In this document: positions 39,940 to 47,976 of the stretch, piece by piece
How the letters are laid out: each line of letters starts with the position of its first letter
Numbering within the stretch: the first letter of the stretch is position 1
From: Microbacterium sufflavum
GTDB taxonomy: Bacteria > Actinomycetota > Actinomycetes > Actinomycetales > Microbacteriaceae
Direction of reading: 5' to 3'
NCBI RefSeq assembly: GCF_023101165.1
Contig: NZ_CP078076.1
Coordinates: 1,798,001 to 1,862,000 of the forward strand
DNA: 64,000 bases
The notes under the pieces: model-generated
The model's input: the letters and a program-made list of their open reading frames with translations, nothing else
Told to the model about the DNA's origin: nothing
The model's database searches: none
Position numbers and translations under genes: made by a program

Positions 39940-41199
39940 TCAGCGCTGGTTGCCGACCGCGCACGTCTCCTGCTCGAGCGTCTGACCGGAGACGTCCGGG
40001 GGCAGGGTGGCCCGCGCGTCGGGCGTCTCGGTCGGCGCGGGGGTCGCGGCGGTGGCGTCGGTCTCGCCCGGCGCCGGTGTCACGAGCTCCACGCCGCGGC
40101 GGGTCGCCACGTCGCCGGTGAGCTGCAGCGGCTGTCCGGACTTGATGGCCGCCCACAGCTGTTCGGCCGCGGCCTCGTTGGGCACCACGCGGTCGTCGTC
40201 GTCGGGGTCGACGACGTTGGGGTACTGCACGAAGACGAAGTCGCTGAACTTCACGTCCTTCAGGGCGAGCGCGAGCTGCGCGAGCCGGAGCGGGTCGTTG
40301 AGTGATTCGCTGGGGTCGATGTTGTCGGCCACGGCGTTCGCGATGCGCAGCACCGTCGGCACATCGGTGAGCGTCTCCTCGCTGAGCACCTTCTTCGCGA
40401 GGCGCGACATGTACTGCTGCTGGTTGGAGATGCGCGCCAGGTCGCTCTCGTCGCCCACGCCGTGCCTGGTGCGGATGAACTGCAGTGCCTCGACGCCCGA
40501 CACGGTGCGCATGCCCGCGGGCCAGTCGATGCCCGTGTGCCGGTCGCGGATGCCCTCTCCCGCGATGCACACCTCGACGCCGCCGATCGCGTCGGTCACG
40601 GCCATCACGCCGTCGAAGCTGATGGCGGCGGCGAACTCGATCGGGATGTCGCCGAGCGTGCTGACGGTCTTCGCGACGCACGAGAGCCCGGCGTGCTCGA
40701 ACAGGGAGTTCATGCGCGCCTTCTGCATGGCCGATGCGACGGAGCCGTCGGGCCGGGTGCACTCCGGCACCTCGACGCCGAGGTCGCGGGGGAGCGAGAC
40801 GACCGTGACGTTGCGGGGCTCGGCCGAGACGTGCACGAGGAGGGTGACGTCGTTGCGGCGGAGTCCGTCGGCCTCTTCGCACCGCTCCGCGAACAGCGCG
40901 GTCGCGCGCTCTCCGCACTCGTCCGTCCCGGCGATCAGGATGCTGAAGGACTTGTCGGCGGGGTAGGCGCCGATGGTGGGCGGGTCGACCTCGGGGGCTC
41001 CCTCCAGCACCACGGCGTCGTCGCCGATGCGGGCGAACAGGTCGACGATCAGGAACGTGCCGACGCCGATGACGGAGACCAGCACGACGGCGAGGGAGAT
41101 GCCGAGGAGCCGGAAGACCCGTCCGGCGGTGCTGCGCGTGCGCTGCGGGGCGTGGCGGGCGATGGTCGGGCGATCGGCGTCGTGTCCGCGGCGTGGCAT
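39940..41199 (-). CDS. LytR-CpsA-Psr (LCP) family cell-wall glycopolymer ligase
   Basis: A 419-residue membrane-anchored protein. A cytoplasmic basic tail precedes one helix (residues 29-50); the LCP domain has FSILIAGTDECG, RRNDVTLLVHVSA, VTVVSLPRDLGVEVP and LQFIRTRHGVGDESDLARISNQQQ in pieces, with the conserved arginines that bind polyprenyl pyrophosphate. LCP enzymes attach glycopolymers such as teichoic acids or arabinogalactan to peptidoglycan. The Thr/Pro/Ala-rich C-terminus is disordered. TAGGCT seven bases before the ATG indicates a leaderless mRNA. Confidence 0.92.
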   Translation of the reverse strand: MPRRGHDADRPTIARHAPQRTRSTAGRVFRLLGISLAVVLVSVIGVGTFLIVDLFARIGDDAVVLEGAPEVDPPTIGAYPADKSFSILIAGTDECGERATALFAERCEEADGLRRNDVTLLVHVSAEPRNVTVVSLPRDLGVEVPECTRPDGSVASAMQKARMNSLFEHAGLSCVAKTVSTLGDIPIEFAAAISFDGVMAVTDAIGGVEVCIAGEGIRDRHTGIDWPAGMRTVSGVEALQFIRTRHGVGDESDLARISNQQQYMSRLAKKVLSEETLTDVPTVLRIANAVADNIDPSESLNDPLRLAQLALALKDVKFSDFVFVQYPNVVDPDDDDRVVPNEAAAEQLWAAIKSGQPLQLTGDVATRRGVELVTPAPGETDATAATPAPTETPDARATLPPDVSGQTLEQETCAVGNQR

Positions 41200-41258
41200 A
41201 GGCGCGAGCCTACCGGCGGAGCCCGATGTTACGGGGGTGTGACGATTCTGGGAGGAAC

Positions 41259-41287
41259 TTGCAGGGAATTAGTTAGTCGTGGATACT
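41259..41287 (+). promoter_or_regulatory. Promoter of the sugar ABC/GH3 operon
   Basis: TTGCAG (41259-41264) and GATACT (41282-41287) with a 17-nt spacer, about 64 nt before the ATG at 41351. No clear palindrome for the MurR-type regulator is seen in the 151-nt gap. Confidence 0.5.
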
Positions 41288-41350
41288 TTTTCCTATCCCC
41301 CGGTCTGCACCCGATGCCTACCTGGACTTTTTCAAAGAGGAGATCCCTTC

Positions 41351-42640
41351 ATGCACAAGCGCATTCTTCCGGCAGTGGCGCTCGGCGCCGCCGCCACGAT
41401 CGCCCTGGCCGGCTGTGCCGGCGGCAGTGGCGACAACGGCTCGGCCGACGGTGAGGGCAAGGAGCTCACCGTCTGGATCATGAAGGGGACCAACCCCGAC
41501 GCGACCGCGTTCTACGACAAGGTCTCCGAGGCCTTCGAGGAGGAGACCGGCGCGACCGTCAAGATCGAGGAGATCCAGTGGGCCGACGCCCACGACCGCT
41601 TCGTCACCTCGATCGCCGGCGGCACCACCCCCGACATCGCCGAGACCGGCACCACCTGGACCGCCGAGTTCGCCGACGCCGGCGCGCTCCTCCCGATCGA
41701 CGAGTACGTCGACGGCGAGAAGGGCCTGCGCGACGACCTGGTCGAGGGCCTCTCTGTCGCGGGCACGTACGACGACGAGCTCTACGGCATGCCGTGGTAC
41801 GCCGGCGTCCGGTCGATCGTCTACCGCACCGATGTCTTCGAGGAGCTCGGGCTCGAGGCGCCGAAGACGTGGGACGACATCGTCACCGCGGGCGAGGCCA
41901 TCAAGGCCGCCAAGCCCGACATGCTGCCCTTCCCGGTCGCGGGCGACGCCGAGTTCCAGGTCTACCCCTGGGTCTGGGGCGCCGGCGGCGAGATCGCCAC
42001 GAAGGACGGCGACACCTGGACGAGCGAGCTGGACAGCGCCGAGTCGCAGGCCGGCATCGAGTTCTACACGGGCCTGGCCACCGAGCACGGCTTCTCCTCC
42101 GCGGGTGCCACCACCTGGAAGGAGACCGACCTCCGTGACGCGTTCACGCAGGGCAACGTCGCCATGATGCTCTCCGGATCGTGGACCCCGAACGCGCTCG
42201 TCGAGGCCAACCCGGAGCTCGAGGGCAAGATCGGCGCCGCGGTCATCCCCGGCCAGGACGGCGGCATCGCCCCGTCCGTGCTCGGCGGCTCGCACCTGTC
42301 GATCTTCAACACCACCAAGAACGCCGACCTGGCGTGGGAGTTCGTCAAGCTCATGACCACCGGCAAGTTCGCCGAGCAGTGGTCGGACGAGACCGGCTAC
42401 TTCCCCGGCGTGCAGTCCGCGATGGAAGAGGCCCTCGCCTCGACCGACCCGCTCGTCGCCCCGTTCGCGGAGCAGATGGTCGACGGCGGCGCGTCCGTCC
42501 CGGTCACCCCGAACTTCGGCGCCGTGCAGGCGAAGAAGACGACCAACGCCATGATCCAGGCCATCCTCAGCGGGCAGAAGGACGTCGCGACCGCGACGAA
42601 GGACGCCGCTGCGGAGATGACCGAACTGCTCAACCAGTAA
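41351..42640 (+). CDS. Sugar ABC importer, substrate-binding lipoprotein
   Basis: A 429-residue family-1 solute-binding protein. Lipobox ALAGC with Cys22, then a short Gly/Asp linker and ELTVWIMKGTNPDATAFYDK. TPDIAETGTTWTAEFADAGA and GMPWYAGVRSIVYRTDVFEE are typical of carbohydrate binders. ATG 41351 after AAAGAGGAGA. It leads an operon with two permeases, a GH3 hydrolase and a MurR/RpiR regulator, which points to an amino sugar, chitobiose or muropeptide-derived sugar as ligand (inference). Confidence 0.93.
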   Translation: MHKRILPAVALGAAATIALAGCAGGSGDNGSADGEGKELTVWIMKGTNPDATAFYDKVSEAFEEETGATVKIEEIQWADAHDRFVTSIAGGTTPDIAETGTTWTAEFADAGALLPIDEYVDGEKGLRDDLVEGLSVAGTYDDELYGMPWYAGVRSIVYRTDVFEELGLEAPKTWDDIVTAGEAIKAAKPDMLPFPVAGDAEFQVYPWVWGAGGEIATKDGDTWTSELDSAESQAGIEFYTGLATEHGFSSAGATTWKETDLRDAFTQGNVAMMLSGSWTPNALVEANPELEGKIGAAVIPGQDGGIAPSVLGGSHLSIFNTTKNADLAWEFVKLMTTGKFAEQWSDETGYFPGVQSAMEEALASTDPLVAPFAEQMVDGGASVPVTPNFGAVQAKKTTNAMIQAILSGQKDVATATKDAAAEMTELLNQ

Positions 42641-42655
42641 GGAACCACTCCTTCC

Positions 42656-43630
42656 ATGTCGATGGTGCAAGCGCCACTGCCGGCCACGAAGGCGGAATCC
42701 ACCTCCGCCTCCGTGGCCGGCGGCCGGAAGAAGCGAGGACTCTCGCTCGTCACGGCCCGTCCCTGGCTTCTCCTCGCGCCCGGGCTGATCATCCTCGCGG
42801 TGCTCATGCTCTGGCCGCTCGTCCAGGTGTTCATCTACTCGCTGCAGGACTACGGACTGCGCGAGATCAACACCGGCGAGAACAACTGGATCGGCCTGGA
42901 CAACTACGTCGAGGCGCTCACCAACCCGACCCTGTGGACGGTGGTGCTCCCCAACACGGTCGGCTTCGCGGCCGTCGCGGTGTTCACCACCGTCGCACTC
43001 GGGACCCTGGTCGCGCTGCTGCTCGCGCGCCTCGGCACCGTGTGGCGCACCATCGTGTCCAGCTGCATCATGGTCGCGTGGGCGATGCCCGCCGTGACCG
43101 GCACCTACGTCTGGACGTTCATCTTCGATGCCGACCGCGGCATCTTCAACTCGGTGCTCCAGGACCTCGGCCTCATCGACGGCCAGGTCAACTGGTTCAC
43201 CAACCAGTGGTCGTTCTACGCGATCGTGCTGCTCAACGTCGTGCACCACGGCTTCCCGTTCGTGGCGATCACGGTCCTCGCCGGGCTCCTCGGCGTCTCG
43301 AAGGAGATGCTGGAGGCCGCGGCCCTCGACGGCGCCGGTGCATGGCGCCGGTTCTGGAAGATCATCTTCCCCACGCTCAAGCCCGTGTTCTCGGTCGTCA
43401 TCATCCTGTCGACCATCTGGGACTTCAAGGTCTTCGCGCAGGTCTACCTGATGCCCGGCGGAAGCGGCGGCAACCGCCAGGTGCTGAACCTGGGCGTGTG
43501 GTCGTACGTGGAGTCGTTCGGGCAGAACCGCTACGGCTTCGGCGCCGCACTCGCGGTGCTGCTCACCCTCGTCCTGATCGGCATCACGATCGTGTACATC
43601 CGGTCGCTCATGAAGGAGGACGAGCTGTGA
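42656..43630 (+). CDS. Sugar ABC importer permease (MalF/UgpA class)
   Basis: A 324-residue permease. A basic cytoplasmic N-terminus (AGGRKKRGLSLVTARPWLLL) precedes six helices. The EAA loop is EMLEAAALDGAGAWRRFWKI. MALF-type permeases pair with a MalG-type partner, here the overlapping next gene. It lies 15 nt after the binding protein. Confidence 0.94.
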   Translation: MSMVQAPLPATKAESTSASVAGGRKKRGLSLVTARPWLLLAPGLIILAVLMLWPLVQVFIYSLQDYGLREINTGENNWIGLDNYVEALTNPTLWTVVLPNTVGFAAVAVFTTVALGTLVALLLARLGTVWRTIVSSCIMVAWAMPAVTGTYVWTFIFDADRGIFNSVLQDLGLIDGQVNWFTNQWSFYAIVLLNVVHHGFPFVAITVLAGLLGVSKEMLEAAALDGAGAWRRFWKIIFPTLKPVFSVVIILSTIWDFKVFAQVYLMPGGSGGNRQVLNLGVWSYVESFGQNRYGFGAALAVLLTLVLIGITIVYIRSLMKEDEL

Positions 43631-44460
43631 ACCCGCGCCCCCGGCTCCGCTCCCGCATCGGTCTCGGGATCGGCGTCGCCGCCGTCCTGATCTTCACGCT
43701 GTTCCCCGTGTACTGGATGGTCTCCAGCGCACTCGACGGCAAGGCCTCCAGCGGTGGGCAGTCGCTCCTGCCGCAGGAGTTCACGTTCGACAACTTCGCG
43801 TTCGTGCTCACCGAGGGCGGCTTCGGCACCTACCTGCGCAACTCCGCCATCGTCGCGCTCGTCACGGTGCTCGTCAGCGCGCTGGTGTGCCTGCTCGCGG
43901 CGGTCGCCGTCGCGCGCTTCCGCTTCAAGTTCCGCACCACGATCCTCATGATGATCCTGGTCGTGCAGATGGTGCCGCTCGAGGCGCTCGTGATCCCGCT
44001 GTTCCTCCAGGTGAAGAGCCTCGGCCTGCTCAACAGCATCATCGGTCTGATGGTGGTGTACGTGGCGCTGTCGCTCGCGTTCGGCATCTGGATGCTGCGC
44101 GGCTTCGTCGCCGCCGTGCCCGTCGAGCTGGAGGAGGCCGCGTACATCGACGGCGCCAGCTGGTGGCGCATGTTCCGCTCGGTGCTGCTGCCGCTGGTGA
44201 TGCCGGGTCTCGTCGCGACCAGCATCTTCAGCTTCATCACCGCCTGGAACGAGTTCATCTTCGCGATGACGATCCTCGGTGCCCAGACCGACCAGTACAC
44301 GGTGTCGATCGGCCTCAAGTCGTTCTTCGGCCTCTACTCCAACGACTGGGGCAGCATCATGGCCGCATCGACCATCATCACCGTGCCGGTCATGATCTTC
44401 TTCGTGATCGTGCAGCGTCGGCTCTCCGCCGGCATGGTCGCCGGGGCGGTGAAGGGATGA
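43627..44460 (+). CDS. Sugar ABC importer permease (MalG/UgpE class)
   Basis: A 277-residue permease with six helices. The EAA loop is VELEEAAYIDGASWWRMFRS. GTG 43627 overlaps the previous stop, and its own stop overlaps the GH3 ATG. No ATPase gene follows, so a shared MsmK-type ATPase elsewhere in the genome is required. Confidence 0.94.
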   Translation: MNPRPRLRSRIGLGIGVAAVLIFTLFPVYWMVSSALDGKASSGGQSLLPQEFTFDNFAFVLTEGGFGTYLRNSAIVALVTVLVSALVCLLAAVAVARFRFKFRTTILMMILVVQMVPLEALVIPLFLQVKSLGLLNSIIGLMVVYVALSLAFGIWMLRGFVAAVPVELEEAAYIDGASWWRMFRSVLLPLVMPGLVATSIFSFITAWNEFIFAMTILGAQTDQYTVSIGLKSFFGLYSNDWGSIMAASTIITVPVMIFFVIVQRRLSAGMVAGAVKG

Positions 44461-45977
44461 CCGACGAACTGGAGCGCCTGGCGAACGGCGTGCTGTGGCC
44501 GGGCTTCCTCGGTACGGAGGCGCCCGCGTGGCTTCTCGATGAGCTGCGCGATGGACTGGCCGGTGTCGTGTACTTCGGGCAGAACGTCGGAGAGGGGCTG
44601 CCGGCGCTGAGCGCCCAGATCCTCGACGCGAACCCCGCGGCGCTGATCGGCGTCGACGAGGAGGGCGGCAGCGTCACGCGCCTGGAGTCGGCCACCGGTT
44701 CCACGCTCCCCGGCGCGGCGCAGCTCGGCACGCTCGACGATCTCGTCGCCTCGGAGCGCACCGGTGCGGAGCTCGCCCGCCGCGTGCGGGCGGTGGGCGG
44801 GAACGTCGTGCTCGGCCCGGTCGCCGACGTCAACACCGATCATCGCAACCCGGTCATCGGCGTGCGGTCCTTCGGCGCGGACACGGAGCTCGTGTCGCGC
44901 CACGCGGTCGCGATGCTCGACGGCATCCAGGACGGCGGGGCGGCGGCGTGCGTGAAGCACTTCCCGGGTCACGGCGACACCCACGTCGACTCGCACCATG
45001 CGCTGCCCCGGATCGACCTCGACCTCGACGAGTACGAGCGCGAGCACCTGGAGCCGTTCCGTGCCGCGGTGGAGGCGGGCGTCGACGCCGTCATGACCGC
45101 GCACATCGTGGTTCCCGGGTGGGGCGACGCTCCGGCGACCCTCAACCCGCGCGTGCTCGGCATCCTGCGCGACTGGGGCTTCGACGGCGTTATCATCACC
45201 GACGCGCTCGACATGGCCGCGATCCGCGAGACCGTCGGGCTCGGCGGCGGCGCGGCACGCGCCCTCGCCGCCGGCGTCGACCTGCTGTGCATCGGCAATC
45301 CGACCAACCCCGGCGAGGCGGCGCTGCCCGACCAGGATCTGCGCGACTTCCGTGCTGCGCGCGACGGGATCGTGGCTGCGCTGCGCGACGGCTCGCTGTC
45401 GCGCGAGCGCGTGGAGGAGGCCGCGGGACGCGTGGCCGCCCTCGCCGCGAAGCTGCAGGCGCAGGCCGCCCGCGAGCACGCCGGGCAGCAGCCCGTGGAC
45501 GGCTTCGACGCGCAGGACATCGCCCGCCGCGCCGTGGCCCTCGTCGGCGCCGCGCCGGAGTCGGCCGAGGCGCTCGCGGTGATCGACGCCCGTCGTCGCT
45601 CGACCCTCGCCGTCGACAGCGCCGCGTCGTACGTGGCCAGTGCCCTCGCGGGCGACGGTGTGCGCGTCCGGCTCGACGTCGCCGCGCGACCCGTGACGGA
45701 GCAGGACGACGTGATCGCCGAGGTCGTCGCGGCCCCGGGCGCCACGGTGGTCCTGGTCGACCGCCCCGACGCGGAGCCGGCACAGCGCGCCCTCGTCGAG
45801 CGCACGGCCGCCCGTGACCCGCGCGCGGTCGTGGTGAACGTCGGGCTGCCCGCCCGCACGCCGCTTCCCCTGCCGACCGTCGAGGTCGGGGCGGCCAGCA
45901 GGCTCGGGGCGCAGACCGCACGGGAGGCACTCCTGGGTCGCTTCCCGCTACGGCAGAGGTCGACCACCGCCGGTTGA
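44457..45977 (+). CDS. GH3 glycoside hydrolase, NagZ-like beta-N-acetylhexosaminidase
   Basis: A 506-residue hydrolase without a signal peptide, so probably cytoplasmic. ALIGVDEEGGSVTRL and VKHFPGHGDTHVDSHH are NagZ hallmarks; D178-S-H180 is the candidate acid/base dyad, and D249 in VIITDALDMAAI the nucleophile. A C-terminal GH3-C-like domain occupies residues about 350-506. NagZ-type enzymes release GlcNAc from chitobiose or muropeptides. Encoded with a sugar importer and MurR, it suggests intracellular cleavage of imported disaccharide. The true start is the ATG at 44457, not the longer frame within the permease. Confidence 0.9.
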   Translation: MTDELERLANGVLWPGFLGTEAPAWLLDELRDGLAGVVYFGQNVGEGLPALSAQILDANPAALIGVDEEGGSVTRLESATGSTLPGAAQLGTLDDLVASERTGAELARRVRAVGGNVVLGPVADVNTDHRNPVIGVRSFGADTELVSRHAVAMLDGIQDGGAAACVKHFPGHGDTHVDSHHALPRIDLDLDEYEREHLEPFRAAVEAGVDAVMTAHIVVPGWGDAPATLNPRVLGILRDWGFDGVIITDALDMAAIRETVGLGGGAARALAAGVDLLCIGNPTNPGEAALPDQDLRDFRAARDGIVAALRDGSLSRERVEEAAGRVAALAAKLQAQAAREHAGQQPVDGFDAQDIARRAVALVGAAPESAEALAVIDARRRSTLAVDSAASYVASALAGDGVRVRLDVAARPVTEQDDVIAEVVAAPGATVVLVDRPDAEPAQRALVERTAARDPRAVVVNVGLPARTPLPLPTVEVGAASRLGAQTAREALLGRFPLRQRSTTAG

Positions 45978-45991
45978 GACGGGATCAGCGC

Positions 45992-46864
45992 ATGGACGAC
46001 GACGTTCTGGCCACGGTGCGGCGCTCCCTGCCCAGGCTGAGCGCGGCCGAGGGCCGCGTGGCCGAGACCATCCTCGGCGACCCCACGCTCGTCGTCGACC
46101 TCGCGATCAACGATCTGGCGCAGCTGTGCCGCACGTCGCTGTCCACCGTGGCGCGGTTCGCGCAGTCGCTGGGGTTCAGCGGCTACCGCGAGCTGCGGGT
46201 CGCGGTCGCCCGCTCGGTCACGCTCGCCCAGGCGCAGCAGGCGCGCTTCGGCCTGGACACCACCGCGATCGATCCGCACGACGGTCCAGGCGTGATCGCG
46301 GCGAAGCTCGCGGCGCAGGAGATCGACGCGATCGAGAAGACCGCCCGTGCGCTCGATGAGGCCGCCCTCGACCGGGTCGCGCGTGCGCTGGTGGCTGCCC
46401 GCCACATCGACCTGTTCGGTCAGGCGGCGTCGTCGCTGACGGCGCAGGACCTGCAGTTGAAGCTGTCGCGCATCGGGTGCTCGGTGTCGCACTCCGCCGA
46501 TCCGCACCTGGCGATCACGACCGCGTCGCTGCGTTCGCCCGAGGACGTCGCGATCGCCTTCTCGCACGGCGGGGAGACGGCCGAGACGGTCAGGGCGCTG
46601 GAGGTGACGCGCGACACCGGAGCGCTCGCGGTCGCCGTGACCAGCGATGCGGACTCCCCGCTCGCGGCGGTGGCGGACGTGGTGCTGCTCAGCCAGGCGC
46701 AGGAGTCGCCGTATCGCATGGCGGCGATGTCGAGTCGGATCGCACAGCTCGCCCTGATCGACGTGCTGTTCGTGCGCGTGGTGCAGCACCGCGGGGAGCC
46801 GGTGGCCGTGTCCCTGCAGCGCACGCACGATGCCGTGCCGCCGCGCCGTCCGCGCCGCGCGTAG
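45992..46864 (+). CDS. MurR/RpiR-family regulator
   Basis: A 290-residue regulator. An N-terminal RpiR HTH (SLPRLSAAEGRVAETILGDP, LAQLCRTSLSTVARFAQSLG) precedes a SIS sugar-phosphate domain (VAIAFSHGGETAETVRALEV). MurR/RpiR proteins sense phosphosugars such as MurNAc-6-P or GlcNAc-6-P, which fits the adjacent importer and hydrolase. A TTG at 45974 overlapping the GH3 stop is an alternative start. Confidence 0.93.
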   Translation: MDDDVLATVRRSLPRLSAAEGRVAETILGDPTLVVDLAINDLAQLCRTSLSTVARFAQSLGFSGYRELRVAVARSVTLAQAQQARFGLDTTAIDPHDGPGVIAAKLAAQEIDAIEKTARALDEAALDRVARALVAARHIDLFGQAASSLTAQDLQLKLSRIGCSVSHSADPHLAITTASLRSPEDVAIAFSHGGETAETVRALEVTRDTGALAVAVTSDADSPLAAVADVVLLSQAQESPYRMAAMSSRIAQLALIDVLFVRVVQHRGEPVAVSLQRTHDAVPPRRPRRA

Positions 46865-46885
46865 GGGGGTGACGGCAGGGGGGGC

Positions 46886-47809
46886 TCAGTCCACGTGGTC
46901 GCGGGTGCTGGCGATCGCGCGCGTGGCGATGCGGTGCGCACGGGCCAGGCTGCCGCTGAGCGAGAGCCCGGCGAGCACCCCGGCGAGGAAGCCGCCGGCG
47001 AACGCGTCTCCCGCGCCGATCGTCTCCACGACGGGCGCGTCGAGGGCGTCGCTCTGCGCGCGATCCCCGCGGTCGAACGCCACGGCGCCGGCCGGGTCGG
47101 TCACCACGACGAACCGCGGCTCGGGGAACAGCGCGCGGAGGGCGTCGGGGTCGCTCGTGCCGAACACCGCCGCGGCGTCCGGCCTGGTGCAGAACAGCAC
47201 GTCGGCGTCGCGGGCGAGTCCGCCCAGCAGGCGCTTCGCGTGGTCTTCCCTCCCGCGCCAGAGCGCCGGGCGCCAGTTGAGGTCGAAGCTCAGCAGCGCG
47301 TGAGCGGGACGGTGGTCGCGGAACAGCGCATCCTGCGCGGCGGCGGCCGAGTCCGACAGGGCTGGCGTGATGCCCGAGGTGTGCACGAGCGCGGCGCGGG
47401 CGAGGAGGGCAGCGGCCGCGGGCGTCTCGAGGGTGCGCGGAGACAGTGCGGCGGCGGCCGACCCTGCCCGGTAGTAGTGCATCGTGCCCTCGACCGTGCC
47501 GTCCTGCCGGGGCGACAGCTCCTTGACGTACAGCCCGGTCGGCGCGTCCGCATCGACCTCGATCGCGCTGTCGTCCACGCCGTGGGCGCGGAGCTCGCCC
47601 GTCAGGAACCGGCCGAACCCGTCGTCGCCGACGCGCGAGACCACGGCCGTGTCGACTCCCGCCGAGGCGAGCGCGATCGCGGTGTTCCACTCCGCGCCCG
47701 CGAGCGACCGGTCGAACGTGCGGCAGATCTCCAGGGCACCGGCGGTGGCCGGGACGAGGGCGACCATGCCCTCGCCGAAGCAGACGGCGAGCGGGGTGGA
47801 CTCTGGCAC
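46886..47809 (-). CDS. PfkB-family sugar kinase (KDG kinase-like)
   Basis: A 307-residue ribokinase-fold kinase. AGAEWNTAIALASAGVDTAV opens the sugar site; the C-terminal PfkB signature ETIGAGDAFAGGFLAG provides the anion hole and catalytic Asp. Its resemblance to 2-keto-3-deoxygluconate kinases is moderate; an amino-sugar or other hexose substrate is possible given the neighbours. It is convergent with the MurR gene by 21 nt without a visible terminator. TACCGT seven bases before the GTG suggests a leaderless mRNA. Confidence 0.85.
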   Translation of the reverse strand: MPESTPLAVCFGEGMVALVPATAGALEICRTFDRSLAGAEWNTAIALASAGVDTAVVSRVGDDGFGRFLTGELRAHGVDDSAIEVDADAPTGLYVKELSPRQDGTVEGTMHYYRAGSAAAALSPRTLETPAAAALLARAALVHTSGITPALSDSAAAAQDALFRDHRPAHALLSFDLNWRPALWRGREDHAKRLLGGLARDADVLFCTRPDAAAVFGTSDPDALRALFPEPRFVVVTDPAGAVAFDRGDRAQSDALDAPVVETIGAGDAFAGGFLAGVLAGLSLSGSLARAHRIATRAIASTRDHVD

Positions 47810-47851
47810 GTTCTCGACGGTACCCGATCCCGAGTCCCGCGCGTGTCGATA

Positions 47852-47891
47852 CCGGATCGCAACCTCCGGCTATTTGGCATCCGCGATCCGG
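47852..47891. promoter_or_regulatory. 9-bp inverted repeat flanking the -35 of the peptide importer
   Basis: CCGGATCGC (47852-47860) and GCGATCCGG (47883-47891) are perfect arms, 31 bp centre to centre (three helical turns), bracketing the -35 hexamer. A plausible operator for the divergent kinase and importer genes. Confidence 0.5.
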
Positions 47892-47902
47892 CTGGGTACC
47901 TT
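47874..47902 (+). promoter_or_regulatory. Promoter of the peptide ABC importer
   Basis: TTGGCA (47874-47879, five of six) and TACCTT (47897-47902) with a 17-nt spacer. The 5' leader to the ATG at 47977 is about 68 nt. Confidence 0.6.
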
Positions 47903-47976
47903 CGAGGAATCACCGTCTCCGGGGCGACGACGCCCCGGGTACGCGCATCGAAGCGCCCGACAGGGAAGGTCACACA

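Noticed and set aside
42181..43626. Long plus-strand frame running from inside the sugar-binding-protein gene to the MalG-class permease
   Set aside because: Only its end is real; the earlier part overlaps two good genes in another frame and reads as Arg/Pro-rich nonsense.
46865..46885. Terminator between the MurR gene and the convergent kinase gene
   Set aside because: The 21-nt gap contains no inverted repeat, so none is annotated.
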